DNA from: Bacteroidales bacterium
GTDB taxonomy: Bacteria; Bacteroidota; Bacteroidia; Bacteroidales; UBA932
Assembly: GCA_017469745.1 (NCBI GenBank)
Contig: JAFUFS010000013.1
Location: forward strand, 39,496-103,495
Length of the DNA stretch: 64,000 nucleotides
Direction of reading: 5' to 3'
Below, piece by piece: positions 39,691 through 46,994 of this stretch. Position 1 is the stretch's first letter. Every line of letters begins with the position of its first letter. A program made the translations under genes and the position numbers. The notes under the pieces were generated by a model. It ran no database searches. It saw nothing but the letters and a program-made list of their open reading frames with translations, and was not told the origin of the DNA.

Positions 39691-39737
39691 CAAATATATC
39701 AACAATTCGGCAATAATGCTACAATTATTGCCGAATT
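39691..39737 (-). promoter_or_regulatory. Promoter with overlapping 14-bp palindrome upstream of mntA-hepT
   Basis: Minus-strand -7 box TATATTTG (39698-39691) is nine bases before the start. A perfect inverted repeat AATTCGGCAATAAT (39704-39717) / ATTATTGCCGAATT (39724-39737) covers the expected -33 position, as an autorepressor operator would. It may also fold as a weak terminator for the operon ending at 39764. Confidence 0.6.
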
Positions 39738-39763
39738 ATTATATAGTGTCACTTTGCGGGCAA

Positions 39764-40909
39764 TCAGAATCCCATCGCGTCGTAGCCTGCGGTAATATCG
39801 AAATACACATCCATATTCCGCGGCTTCTTATCCTGGGCGGACTTCACCTCGAAACAGAGGCGGTCCAGCTTCTTCTCGTCCACCCAAATGCAACGCTGGG
39901 AAATCATCTTCGCCTCCAGACCCATCAGCCGGAACAGGACATCGGCAACGATATATTCAAGATGTACATATCCATCCGTCTCGGCAATAACGATGGGGTG
40001 CTCCTCATCGTTCCCGACAGGTAGCGAGCCGCCTTCTGTATTAAGCGATTCCGTGACATCTAAATTGTTGTCATGGAAGATGCGGGCCGCGCCTATGGCA
40101 TCGCCCAGATCTTCAATGCCGAAACGATGTTTGATCATGCCTGCCGCCGCCATTCGATCAACCTCAGTTTTCGCCACCACTCTCGGATTGGGCTGCCCCC
40201 CATTGATATTCGCCGGCCAGCCGAAAACCCACGCCTCAAGGTTCTTGACGTCCACGCCGATCTCTCTGGCCGTATCACACATCATTTCGCAATAGTCATA
40301 ATAAACATCCTCGAAGGAGGTGGATTCGGCATAATTCACTTTATTGCCAAAAGGGACATAATAGAAGAACGGATTCCGTCCTGTTTCCGGCATCAAAGCG
40401 AAATGCACCGGCTTCATATTCTCATCATAGATGAGAGGGCGGGTGTCAAGATCCATATCATAGGCAAGGAAATAGAGCAATTTGGTGAAGTAACTGGGAC
40501 CGATGCCATAGAAATAGTTATCGCACCCTCTCCTCAAAGACGCGATGGCGCCCCAGATTCTCTCGGCATCTGTCTCTGAGTCACGGAGTAGCGTTACGAG
40601 GCGCTCAAGCTTGGGCATAGCGGAATCGCGGTCATTCCTGAGCGCGATTTCCTCCGCCTGGAAACGGCTGATCCCGCCCCACATGATGGTGGCCACGAAA
40701 CCCTTATACGGGTCCTCTCGGAAGAATCCTACCACATCTTCACGAGAGAGAGCCACAGGGAGATTCTTGACGACCTCGGCGAAATCGCCATTGGTGGCTT
40801 CTACCTTTACGACGGGGTTGGCGAACCGGCCTACACGCCAATGAATAGGGGGTTGGACATAATTGTTAATGTCGTCAATGTGGTTTTCGATGAAATTGAG
40901 AAATGACAT
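39764..40909 (-). CDS. OGG-fold-like protein, stand-alone member of the island domain family
   Basis: 381 residues with no signal or membrane segment. Residues about 70-235 share a domain with the N-terminus of the radical SAM protein of the same operon: FVATIMWGGISRF, GIGPSYFTKLLYFL and LIYDENM here versus CLATFWWGHPSHF, RVGVSFFTKIFHFY and PVIADDIM there. The GIGPSYFTK segment resembles the helix-hairpin-helix of 8-oxoguanine-glycosylase (OGG)-fold proteins, but that assignment is tentative. The C-terminal part (VHLEYIVADVLFRLMGLEA) is unlike anything I know. Last gene of the six-gene operon, 30 bases after the FtsK-gamma protein. Confidence 0.7.
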   Translation of the reverse strand: MSFLNFIENHIDDINNYVQPPIHWRVGRFANPVVKVEATNGDFAEVVKNLPVALSREDVVGFFREDPYKGFVATIMWGGISRFQAEEIALRNDRDSAMPKLERLVTLLRDSETDAERIWGAIASLRRGCDNYFYGIGPSYFTKLLYFLAYDMDLDTRPLIYDENMKPVHFALMPETGRNPFFYYVPFGNKVNYAESTSFEDVYYDYCEMMCDTAREIGVDVKNLEAWVFGWPANINGGQPNPRVVAKTEVDRMAAAGMIKHRFGIEDLGDAIGAARIFHDNNLDVTESLNTEGGSLPVGNDEEHPIVIAETDGYVHLEYIVADVLFRLMGLEAKMISQRCIWVDEKKLDRLCFEVKSAQDKKPRNMDVYFDITAGYDAMGF

Positions 40910-40939
40910 AATGGGTATAGTTTTTAATGTGGTTTCAGA

Positions 40940-42058
40940 TTAATCCTTCTTTGAGGATCCTCCTCCAAAAATGGCTGTCAAAAGCATTATAATCCCGGCA
41001 GCAAGGGCGGCTGAGCCAAGATCCACATTGAGTTTTTCTTTCGCCCAACGGGAGGCCGAGTCCCAGATCTTTTTAATCGGGAAGAATTCCTTCCCTGGAA
41101 ACATTAACCCCAGAATCCAAGCGATGATCCACCAGAAAAGCAAAATCATGATTATTGCCGGTGCCGTACATAAAAGCAACAAAATGACCATAGTGTACAC
41201 AAACACCTGCCCCACCGCTCCCAGACAACCATTCATGGCGTTGACGGAGTCGGAGTATTCCGGCCTTGTATTGGAATCCGCCTGATCGTATGCGTCCGAA
41301 TAATGTCCAGAATCAGACGAATCAGAGGCCATCGGCGTCGTTAATGCCTCCGACTCATGATTAGCCGAAGGTACATCAATCGTTTTTTCAATGGGAACAT
41401 CATGATATCCCGGCAATAAGAGCCCCAATACCAAGCCGAGCTCATTAAGATCACGAACAAGCACTTGGCGAGGCTTGCTCCCGTCTTGGGGGCCAACGAT
41501 TCCTGCCACCTCAAGCTGGTCCATCACACGACCAGCTTTGGCGTAACCCATTCCGAGACGACGCTGTAAATCAGAAGTGCTCGCACGTTGATTTATAACC
41601 ACATATTTCGCGGCCTCTTCAAATCGTTCGTCAAATGTCGATAAATCAACGAAGCCTCCTTGTTCCTCATCATAACCCTCTTGATCGCGACTAACAATAC
41701 TTTTATCAATAAATTGATTCTCCCACGCTCTCTTGATAATATCCTCTAAAGCGACCAAGTCAGAGACCAGTACTTGGCGAGGCTTGCTCCCGTCTTGGGG
41801 GCCAACGATGCCTGCCGACTCAAGCTGGTCCATCACTCGACCAGCCTTGGCGTATCCCATTCCAAGACGACGCTGTAAATCAGACGTGCTCGCCCGTTGA
41901 AACGTAACCACATAGCGGGCAACTTCCTCGAAGCGCTCGTCGAGGCCAAAAGGAATAGAAGACGAATAATCTAAATAGTAATCCTCATCGACATCTTCAT
42001 CAATGTCGTCGTCTAACTCGTCCAGATCGTCGTCGTCATAATCCGGATCGTAAAACAT
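40940..42058 (-). CDS. Membrane protein with two FtsK-gamma-like winged helices and no motor domain
   Basis: 372 residues. Very acidic N-terminus (residues 7-27 almost all Asp/Glu). Two winged-helix domains at about 40-105 and 142-207 match the FtsK gamma domain ([20 protein letters not shown]; both copies near-identical). Then a polar linker and hydrophobic segments at about 284-320 and 346-365. FtsK gamma domains read KOPS sequences and contact XerD; here the translocase motor is missing and the wings are attached to a membrane anchor. It could tether DNA to the membrane or act as a membrane-bound regulator. Twelve bases after the 341-residue gene. Confidence 0.82.
   Translation of the reverse strand: MFYDPDYDDDDLDELDDDIDEDVDEDYYLDYSSSIPFGLDERFEEVARYVVTFQRASTSDLQRRLGMGYAKAGRVMDQLESAGIVGPQDGSKPRQVLVSDLVALEDIIKRAWENQFIDKSIVSRDQEGYDEEQGGFVDLSTFDERFEEAAKYVVINQRASTSDLQRRLGMGYAKAGRVMDQLEVAGIVGPQDGSKPRQVLVRDLNELGLVLGLLLPGYHDVPIEKTIDVPSANHESEALTTPMASDSSDSGHYSDAYDQADSNTRPEYSDSVNAMNGCLGAVGQVFVYTMVILLLLCTAPAIIMILLFWWIIAWILGLMFPGKEFFPIKKIWDSASRWAKEKLNVDLGSAALAAGIIMLLTAIFGGGSSKKD
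41447..41899. repeat. Internal direct repeat encoding the two FtsK-gamma domains
   Basis: Segments 41447-41590 and 41756-41899 are roughly 90% identical in DNA and encode 48 residues that differ at two positions. Most substitutions are silent, so the duplication is recent or is kept alike by gene conversion or strong selection. Confidence 0.8.
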
Positions 42059-42070
42059 ATGTGGTGATTA

Positions 42071-43096
42071 TCAACTATTTATGACGTACAATCCTTTAAC
42101 GTTATTCTCAAGGTCATTTCGAGTATCCGTAAGCACGGAGTATTGTCGTTTCAACTCTTCTTCCTTGTCCGCATTCATCTTATTACCGATGTATTTCCCA
42201 GACATTCCAACTAATACAAATGCGATTAACAAAAGAAAAGCCCAGCCCCCTTCCAGATCAGGGACCACATTCGTAATGATAATTAATAGGACAACAGCAG
42301 ATATCCAAGAAATCCATTTCGCTTTTTTCTTTGATGCCTTAATCGAGGCCGCCATCCCATCAAGCTCTGATTGTTTCTGATCCAAGTTCACCTCCTTCTC
42401 AAAAGCTGGCCACAATCCGTCCTTATATGATTGACCCCAGCTATCTCCATTCGCTATACAATCTACTGCCGCGACATCCACTAGAGGAAGCTTAACGTCA
42501 AACTTGATCGACAGAAAATCCTTAGCTTCATCATCTTCATCTCTCTCCGTATTGAAATAGAAAATACATTTCTTTCCAAGCATAGATTTCCTGAAAAACT
42601 CGAAATCGCCAATAGGAATAGTAATGACATCCTCGTAAGACTTCGGTCCCAAATGCGCGCTAAAAGTCTTCAGGTCAAACTCTGCTGGCAAATCATCTAC
42701 TGAAAGCAATGTCTTATCCAATACACGGTTTTTAGATTTATTGAAAAAAATCAAATCCGCGCATATATCATTATCTTCCTCTTTAACATAGAACACCAAC
42801 CTTCCAGAACTCTCCTCACTGGCCTTTTCGATTTGTTTTCTTGTCTCATTATCCATCACACCCTCAATGACACCATCGAAAAACCTTGAGCCCGACGATT
42901 TCTGGTTTTTGACCTCAAATTGGTTGACCAGATTGTCGTTATTCCAAAAACCGGAATCAACGATCTCAAAGGCATCCACAAAACCTAAAACATAGCCATG
43001 TTTTAGTTTTGATCCCTTATATTGAAAGCTTTCCAATTGGCGGAAAGAGAACAAATCTTTGTAATAATGCTGCTTTAGCTGATCTAATGTAATCAT
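42071..43096 (-). CDS. Uncharacterised protein with two C-terminal membrane segments
   Basis: 341 residues. The first 230 are soluble and mixed alpha/beta (LKHGYVLGFVDAFEIVDSGF, VITIPIGDFEFFRKS). A coiled stretch (LDQKQSELDGMAASIKASKK) is followed by two membrane helices (WISWISAVVLLIIITNVV and WAFLLLIAFVLVGMSGKYIG) and a closing coiled coil. I do not recognise the family. AT-rich compared with the core genes, suggesting transfer. It lies 10 bases after the 115-residue gene and 12 before the FtsK-gamma gene, so it is in the same operon. Confidence 0.65.
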   Translation of the reverse strand: MITLDQLKQHYYKDLFSFRQLESFQYKGSKLKHGYVLGFVDAFEIVDSGFWNNDNLVNQFEVKNQKSSGSRFFDGVIEGVMDNETRKQIEKASEESSGRLVFYVKEEDNDICADLIFFNKSKNRVLDKTLLSVDDLPAEFDLKTFSAHLGPKSYEDVITIPIGDFEFFRKSMLGKKCIFYFNTERDEDDEAKDFLSIKFDVKLPLVDVAAVDCIANGDSWGQSYKDGLWPAFEKEVNLDQKQSELDGMAASIKASKKKAKWISWISAVVLLIIITNVVPDLEGGWAFLLLIAFVLVGMSGKYIGNKMNADKEEELKRQYSVLTDTRNDLENNVKGLYVINS

Positions 43097-43106
43097 TTTG
43101 AGGAGT

Positions 43107-43451
43107 CTACAGTTTGTTATTGTTTATTTCGGACAAATATGCTTTGCAGATCGCAGGGATGCTGGGGGCGAAGAAATGATCCGGATTCTTCCACTCGATA
43201 GTATCCGCATATTTGCTTGCCATCTGGCGATCTTCTGCATTGAGGGAATCCATACGCCTGCATACGCTATTCCAAAAGCGAACTCCAATTATCTTATACT
43301 TGCCTGTACTCCCGATGATAAGTAAGTTAACGTCATTGAGATGCTCACAAAATATGTGGCTGTTACCACCCAGAGTAACAACTTGGATACGCTTGTTCTT
43401 ACCTTTTAACCATGCGAGGATGGTTTTGAAGTCAACTGAATGTAATTCCAT
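43107..43451 (-). CDS. Small uncharacterised protein of the radical SAM operon
   Basis: 114 residues from the ATG at 43451; an upstream in-frame ATG at 43496 falls inside the hairpin and is less likely. Soluble, mixed alpha/beta, with VDFKTILAWLKGKNKRIQVV, a VNLLIIGSTGKYKIIGVRFW core and a helical C-terminus (SIPAICKAYLSEINN). The family is not recognised. Position directly after the Cys-rich peptide gene makes it a candidate chaperone, immunity or partner protein for the peptide, which is inference only. Confidence 0.6.
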   Translation of the reverse strand: MELHSVDFKTILAWLKGKNKRIQVVTLGGNSHIFCEHLNDVNLLIIGSTGKYKIIGVRFWNSVCRRMDSLNAEDRQMASKYADTIEWKNPDHFFAPSIPAICKAYLSEINNNKL

Positions 43452-43481
43452 AATACAGAGTATTAAAACAGGTTTAAAGAT

Positions 43482-43512
43482 GCTGTGATCTCCCATAAGA
43501 AGAGATCACAGC
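43482..43512 (-). terminator. Perfect hairpin between the Cys-rich peptide and the next gene
   Basis: GCTGTGATCTC (43482-43492) and GAGATCACAGC (43502-43512) form an 11-bp perfect stem with a 9-base loop, 12 bases past the peptide stop. Only weakly T-rich afterwards, so likely a leaky terminator or a stabilising 3' structure that raises peptide mRNA over downstream genes. Confidence 0.6.
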
Positions 43513-43523
43513 AAGATAGTTGA

Positions 43524-43625
43524 TTACCAAGTGCGATACATGATTCCACACTGGGATTCTGAACCTTTCGGGCAACTACATGCGCCACAAACAATGTTCT
43601 GCGATGTCTTTGAAAATTTAAACAT
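43524..43625 (-). CDS. 33-residue four-cysteine peptide, candidate radical SAM substrate
   Basis: Read on the minus strand from ATG 43625 to TAA 43524-43526. It begins MFKFSKTSQNIV, continues CGACSCPKGSESQCG (Cys 13, 16, 18, 26) and ends IMYRTW. It lies 40 bases after the stop of a PqqD-containing radical SAM/SPASM gene and is followed by a perfect hairpin, the arrangement of a ribosomally made, post-translationally modified peptide. There is no Gly-Gly leader site; the first 12 residues would be the leader. It could instead be a small metal-binding protein. No strong Shine-Dalgarno, which is usual in Bacteroidetes. Confidence 0.6.
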   Translation of the reverse strand: MFKFSKTSQNIVCGACSCPKGSESQCGIMYRTW

Positions 43626-43635
43626 AATAGTACTT

Positions 43636-43659
43636 GTTTAACGGTTAAACATTGCTCCT
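43636..43659 (-). promoter_or_regulatory. Palindrome and mini-ORF ahead of the Cys-rich peptide
   Basis: GTTTAAC-g-GTTAAAC (43636-43650) is a 7-1-7 palindrome between the radical SAM stop and the peptide start. The same stretch holds a good AGGAG (43655-43659) followed by a five-codon frame ATG TTT AAC CGT TAA (43652-43638), so ribosomes may load here and reinitiate at the peptide. Confidence 0.4.
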
Positions 43660-43665
43660 CTTTCT

Positions 43666-45843
43666 TCAGGAATGGAGCACCTCCTGTTTATAAGCCAATT
43701 CGCACCGGATTCTCGCCAAGAAGCAATTATCCTCACTATGATTCTCAGGAACACCGTGTTCAACGAAACTCTGTCCCGGGCATCTGTTGCAGTATTTACA
43801 GAACTTTTCTTTTCCGCATATATCGCTATCTCCATAACGCAGGGTTCTGATTTTCAGCAAATTCTCGGAGTTCCTCCAAATCTCTTCGAGCCCCTTGTCC
43901 CTAACATTACCACAATTCATCGGGAAGGCACAACATGGGCTTACAGTACCATCGGGTTGTATATTGAAACTGGACTCTCCTGCCCCACAGAAAACCATAT
44001 CAGGCTGCCGATCAATCGCCCCGACACTATTCTCGATCGACAATGGAATACGATGGTCTTTCAATACTTCCTGTAACTGTTCTTCACTTAAACGTAATAT
44101 CTGAGAGGCAAAACAATCGCCATCAACACTTGATGTGATGTTCACATCAAATTGAGGCATACCGTTGACACTTAAGGCAAAGTCAAAAACATGCCCGTAG
44201 GAATCCTTATTCGCTCGCATGATCGGGCACTTTATCTGGAGACCGATAGCGTCATTGCAACACCAACGAGCTACTTCCATGGTCTTCTCACACGAGCCTT
44301 TGCGACGGGTTATACTGTCGTGGACCTCAGGTACAGTACTGTAAATACTGAGTCCGATATACTGGGGATATAGCCCTTTCAGTTCCTCATATAGTTTTGA
44401 ATTGGAATACAAGGCTTGCCCATTCGTATATACTGAGAATGCAAACTTGAGTTTATGTGCATATCTCAGGATCTTCATAAGGTCCTTTTTCATAAATGGA
44501 TCACCGCCCGTGAATACAATCTTTGTCACCCCCATCTTCTTCATATCATCCAAAACAGGGAAATACTCCTCTGCGGTCATCTCTCCAATCGGCTTCATTT
44601 TTTGAGTACCGATTCCACCTTCCCTCGGAGAGTTTGGATTATAGCAATGGACACAGGCCTCATTACAAGCATAAGTGAGTTCAATGGAAGCGGCTAATGG
44701 AATTCCTTGAGACCCGACTATATTTCTATAGTCGTTATCAACAGACTCAAAGACAGAGTGGAAATTTCCGACCCCCTTGACACTCCGCAAGAAGGATCTC
44801 TTTGTCCTGTTAACAGACTTCTTGATTCTATCCAACTCTGTGGTTTTCAGCATTTGATCGACAAGGATTTTCTTGTCAATCAAATCATTAAAGAAAGACA
44901 GCAAATCAAAACGCCCACAGCTACAGTTCTGACAAATCTCTTCTATTTTGAAGCCTTGCTCATAATCATACTTCAACAACTCATTCCACAGAACAGCAGT
45001 TGGCCCTTCAAAAAGATATGTCTCCCCTGCCAAATTGTTAAACACAATCGCCGCCTGACTTTGTTCATTATAACTGCCTGCAACCCAATGCGGCAACATG
45101 ATCCGGCTGTTATAACCTGAAACATATGCTTTCCCAATTCCTCTGGACATATTGAAGACAATGTCCTCCAAGGCGAAAGGACCTATCTTTAACGCATCGG
45201 CATAATCGTTAAACTTATCCACATAAGCCACATATGACCTTAAAGACGCATCTTTCGGATTAAAAATGTCAAGGACATTCTCTCCCCTATCAAGCATCTC
45301 GGCGAAAACCGCCGAACGCATTATGTCATCAGCTATTACAGGAAGATACTGAGGGTTTGATTTAGGTGGATGTGATGCGAAATAGAAGTGGAAAATTTTT
45401 GTGAAAAATGAAACACCAACTCTGTCAAGGTAAAAACGTCCATCAGGGAGAAAAGCCCTATATAATTCTTCCAGTCCAGTCTTAAACTCCGAAAAATCAG
45501 GCGTTTCTCGCAAAGAGAAGAAAGCATTCTCCATATCCGAGGATCTCAGCTTATACAGATTATCCCTCGAATAAACATTCCTTAAAACAAAGTGGCTTGG
45601 ATGTCCCCACCAAAAAGTAGCCAGACACTTAGCCGCAAAAGAATACGCTTCGTCTTTCCACAGGTCAAGTAAACCTTTTTTGGTAAGCCGCCAACCTTCC
45701 TGACCATACTTCTCTGCAGCAGACAAAGCATCTCGAATTATGGGCGTGTCTTCGCCAATAAACTGTCGAGTGATTTGGATTTGTCCCCAAAGAGGAACGG
45801 CATTATCATTTTGAACGTAGTTTTCAATTATTTCTGAGAACAT
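43666..45843 (-). CDS. Radical SAM/SPASM peptide-modifying enzyme with PqqD-like and OGG-like N-terminal domains
   Basis: 725 residues in four parts. About 65-237: domain shared with the 381-residue protein of the operon (CLATFWWGHPSHF, VGVSFFTKIFHFY). About 248-330: PqqD-like peptide-recognition domain (AIVFNNLAGETYLFEGPTAV). About 385-600: radical SAM core with CNEACVHC (C393, C397, C400) and FTGGDPF. About 615-715: SPASM domain with Cys at 619, 637, 638, 644, 676, 682, 685, 688 and 707 for auxiliary iron-sulfur clusters. PqqD plus SPASM typifies enzymes that cross-link ribosomal peptides, as in sactipeptides and ranthipeptides. First gene of the six-gene operon; AT-rich. Confidence 0.88.
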   Translation of the reverse strand: MFSEIIENYVQNDNAVPLWGQIQITRQFIGEDTPIIRDALSAAEKYGQEGWRLTKKGLLDLWKDEAYSFAAKCLATFWWGHPSHFVLRNVYSRDNLYKLRSSDMENAFFSLRETPDFSEFKTGLEELYRAFLPDGRFYLDRVGVSFFTKIFHFYFASHPPKSNPQYLPVIADDIMRSAVFAEMLDRGENVLDIFNPKDASLRSYVAYVDKFNDYADALKIGPFALEDIVFNMSRGIGKAYVSGYNSRIMLPHWVAGSYNEQSQAAIVFNNLAGETYLFEGPTAVLWNELLKYDYEQGFKIEEICQNCSCGRFDLLSFFNDLIDKKILVDQMLKTTELDRIKKSVNRTKRSFLRSVKGVGNFHSVFESVDNDYRNIVGSQGIPLAASIELTYACNEACVHCYNPNSPREGGIGTQKMKPIGEMTAEEYFPVLDDMKKMGVTKIVFTGGDPFMKKDLMKILRYAHKLKFAFSVYTNGQALYSNSKLYEELKGLYPQYIGLSIYSTVPEVHDSITRRKGSCEKTMEVARWCCNDAIGLQIKCPIMRANKDSYGHVFDFALSVNGMPQFDVNITSSVDGDCFASQILRLSEEQLQEVLKDHRIPLSIENSVGAIDRQPDMVFCGAGESSFNIQPDGTVSPCCAFPMNCGNVRDKGLEEIWRNSENLLKIRTLRYGDSDICGKEKFCKYCNRCPGQSFVEHGVPENHSEDNCFLARIRCELAYKQEVLHS

Positions 45844-45917
45844 CTTTGATACAGGATTAGTGTCGGCATGGATGAGGACGATGGATTTAACAATTATTGT
45901 TTTCTTTTTTTGATTGA

Positions 45918-45949
45918 CAAAAATATCCGCCTATACTATATTCGTCAAG
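45918..45949 (-). promoter_or_regulatory. Promoter of the radical SAM operon
   Basis: Minus strand: CTTG (45949-45946), 20-base spacer, TATTTTTG (45925-45918). The -7 box fits TAnnTTTG and the -33 box has one mismatch. About 75 bases before the start of the radical SAM gene. Confidence 0.55.
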
Positions 45950-45998
45950 TTCACATTAGTTCAAATAAAAAAACTTGGGCAGTGGCAAAACAATATAA

Positions 45999-46041
45999 AA
46001 ATGACGCCGGAACCATCAGAAACGATGGCTCGGCGTCATTT
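45999..46041. terminator. Hairpin after hicB-2
   Basis: AAATGACGCCG (45999-46009) and CGGCGTCATTT (46031-46041), with inner pairing ACCATC/GATGG. Flanking A and T runs make it usable in both directions. It ends the minus-strand hicAB-2 operon. A decayed version lies after hicB-3 (about 48712-48750). Confidence 0.75.
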
Positions 46042-46062
46042 AAGTGACAGATCGCTGCCGAC

Positions 46063-46476
46063 CTAAAAGAAGGTAACCTGTGAAAGCTCTTTCCCGAGTT
46101 TGTGAAGCGCTGATTCTATTCTCTCAATCTGCTTTCTGCGAGGTTTGGAACGTCCATGCTGATAAGCCCACAACTGTTTGGGATGAATACCCGTGATTCT
46201 TCCGAGAGCGGCAGGATTGATCACTCCAGCATAGTACTCAAGAAGATCCTGGACATTCCAATTCATCACAAACTCATATTCGCCATCCAGCCACTCCGGA
46301 TAAAACGCGGCAGAATCACGTCCGATCTCATCACGAGTAATGCGCAATGTCTCATTCAGTTCCGACACGGCGGCATCAACTGACTCTCCGCCACCGAAAA
46401 GGCCAGGATACTCTTTGCAATATACGCTGTAAAAACCATCCTTCGCAACACTGACAACAACATCAACCTTTATCAT
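46063..46476 (-). CDS. hicB: HicB-family antitoxin, intact copy
   Basis: 137 residues. Degenerate RNase H-like HicB domain (VVVSVAKDGFYSVYCKEYPG) with GGGESVDAAVSELNETL. The C-terminal helix-turn-helix (LGRITGIHPKQLWAYQHGRS) shares KQLWAYxHG with hicB-1. It binds and neutralises HicA and likely represses the operon. It lies 26 bases after hicA on the minus strand and is followed by a hairpin terminator. Confidence 0.88.
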   Translation of the reverse strand: MIKVDVVVSVAKDGFYSVYCKEYPGLFGGGESVDAAVSELNETLRITRDEIGRDSAAFYPEWLDGEYEFVMNWNVQDLLEYYAGVINPAALGRITGIHPKQLWAYQHGRSKPRRKQIERIESALHKLGKELSQVTFF

Positions 46477-46502
46477 AATTCCTTATATATCGTTAATAAT
46501 GA

Positions 46503-46688
46503 TCAATTAATTCCCATTTCCTTCAGGATTCTCTTTGCGAAATCGTTCCCTATCTCCTTAGTCCCATGGAAAGGGACCACGTATGAGATGCCATCCCTTT
46601 TATATACTCGATGGCTCCCCTTTCCTCTTCCAGAATCGAGCACCCAGCCATTGGCCCTTAATAATCTGTGCAATTCACTGTATTTCAT
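46503..46688 (-). CDS. hicA: HicA-family mRNA interferase toxin, intact copy
   Basis: 61 residues, normal for HicA. It is a double-stranded-RNA-binding-like fold with catalytic histidine in GKGSHRVYKRDG and the conserved VPFHGTKEIGNDFAKRILKE C-terminus. It cleaves mRNA and tmRNA when free of HicB. It shows what the frameshifted hicA-1 and truncated hicA-3 have lost. Confidence 0.9.
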   Translation of the reverse strand: MKYSELHRLLRANGWVLDSGRGKGSHRVYKRDGISYVVPFHGTKEIGNDFAKRILKEMGIN

Positions 46689-46719
46689 TTTTCACCGTTC
46701 TCGCTTAGCTATTCAAAAA

Positions 46720-46764
46720 TAGAAATAATTCTATTACTAACCAAAAATAATTGAATTATTTCTA
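46720..46764. promoter_or_regulatory. Palindromic operator candidate upstream of hicAB-2
   Basis: Perfect 12-bp inverted repeat TAGAAATAATTC (46720-46731) / GAATTATTTCTA (46753-46764) between hicA-2 and its inverted-repeat element. It shares the TAGAAATA half-site with the palindrome upstream of hicAB-1, and sits in the equivalent place. Confidence 0.6.
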
Positions 46765-46782
46765 CGATTATACCCTTTCCCC

Positions 46783-46893
46783 GGGCAAGGTCGATTTTTA
46801 GGGTGGGGTACCTTGCTCGCTGAAAATGCCCCTGACGGACTTGCATAGCATATAAGCCAGGCAAGTTCAAGCCATTAAAAATCGACCTTGCCC
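46783..46893. repeat. Inverted-repeat element, copy 2 of 3
   Basis: 111 bp with perfect 18-bp ends, GGGCAAGGTCGATTTTTA at 46783-46800 and its complement at 46876-46893. The interior GGGTGGGGTACCTTGCTC is shared with copy 1 and CCTGAC-like sequence with the others. It lies between hicAB-2 and the AbiEi/AbiEii pair. Confidence 0.88.
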
Positions 46894-46994
46894 TACTAAA
46901 TCATCATTGACATTAGGCTTTATAATAGTAATATTTTGAATAGAAAATCGCATATTGATTGATTTTATGTTCGAAAATTTGCTATATTTACGTC

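Noticed and set aside
44900-45000. Cys-rich CQNCSCG stretch in the radical SAM protein as a separate peptide.
   Set aside because: It lies inside the PqqD-like domain of a continuous frame with no start or stop of its own.
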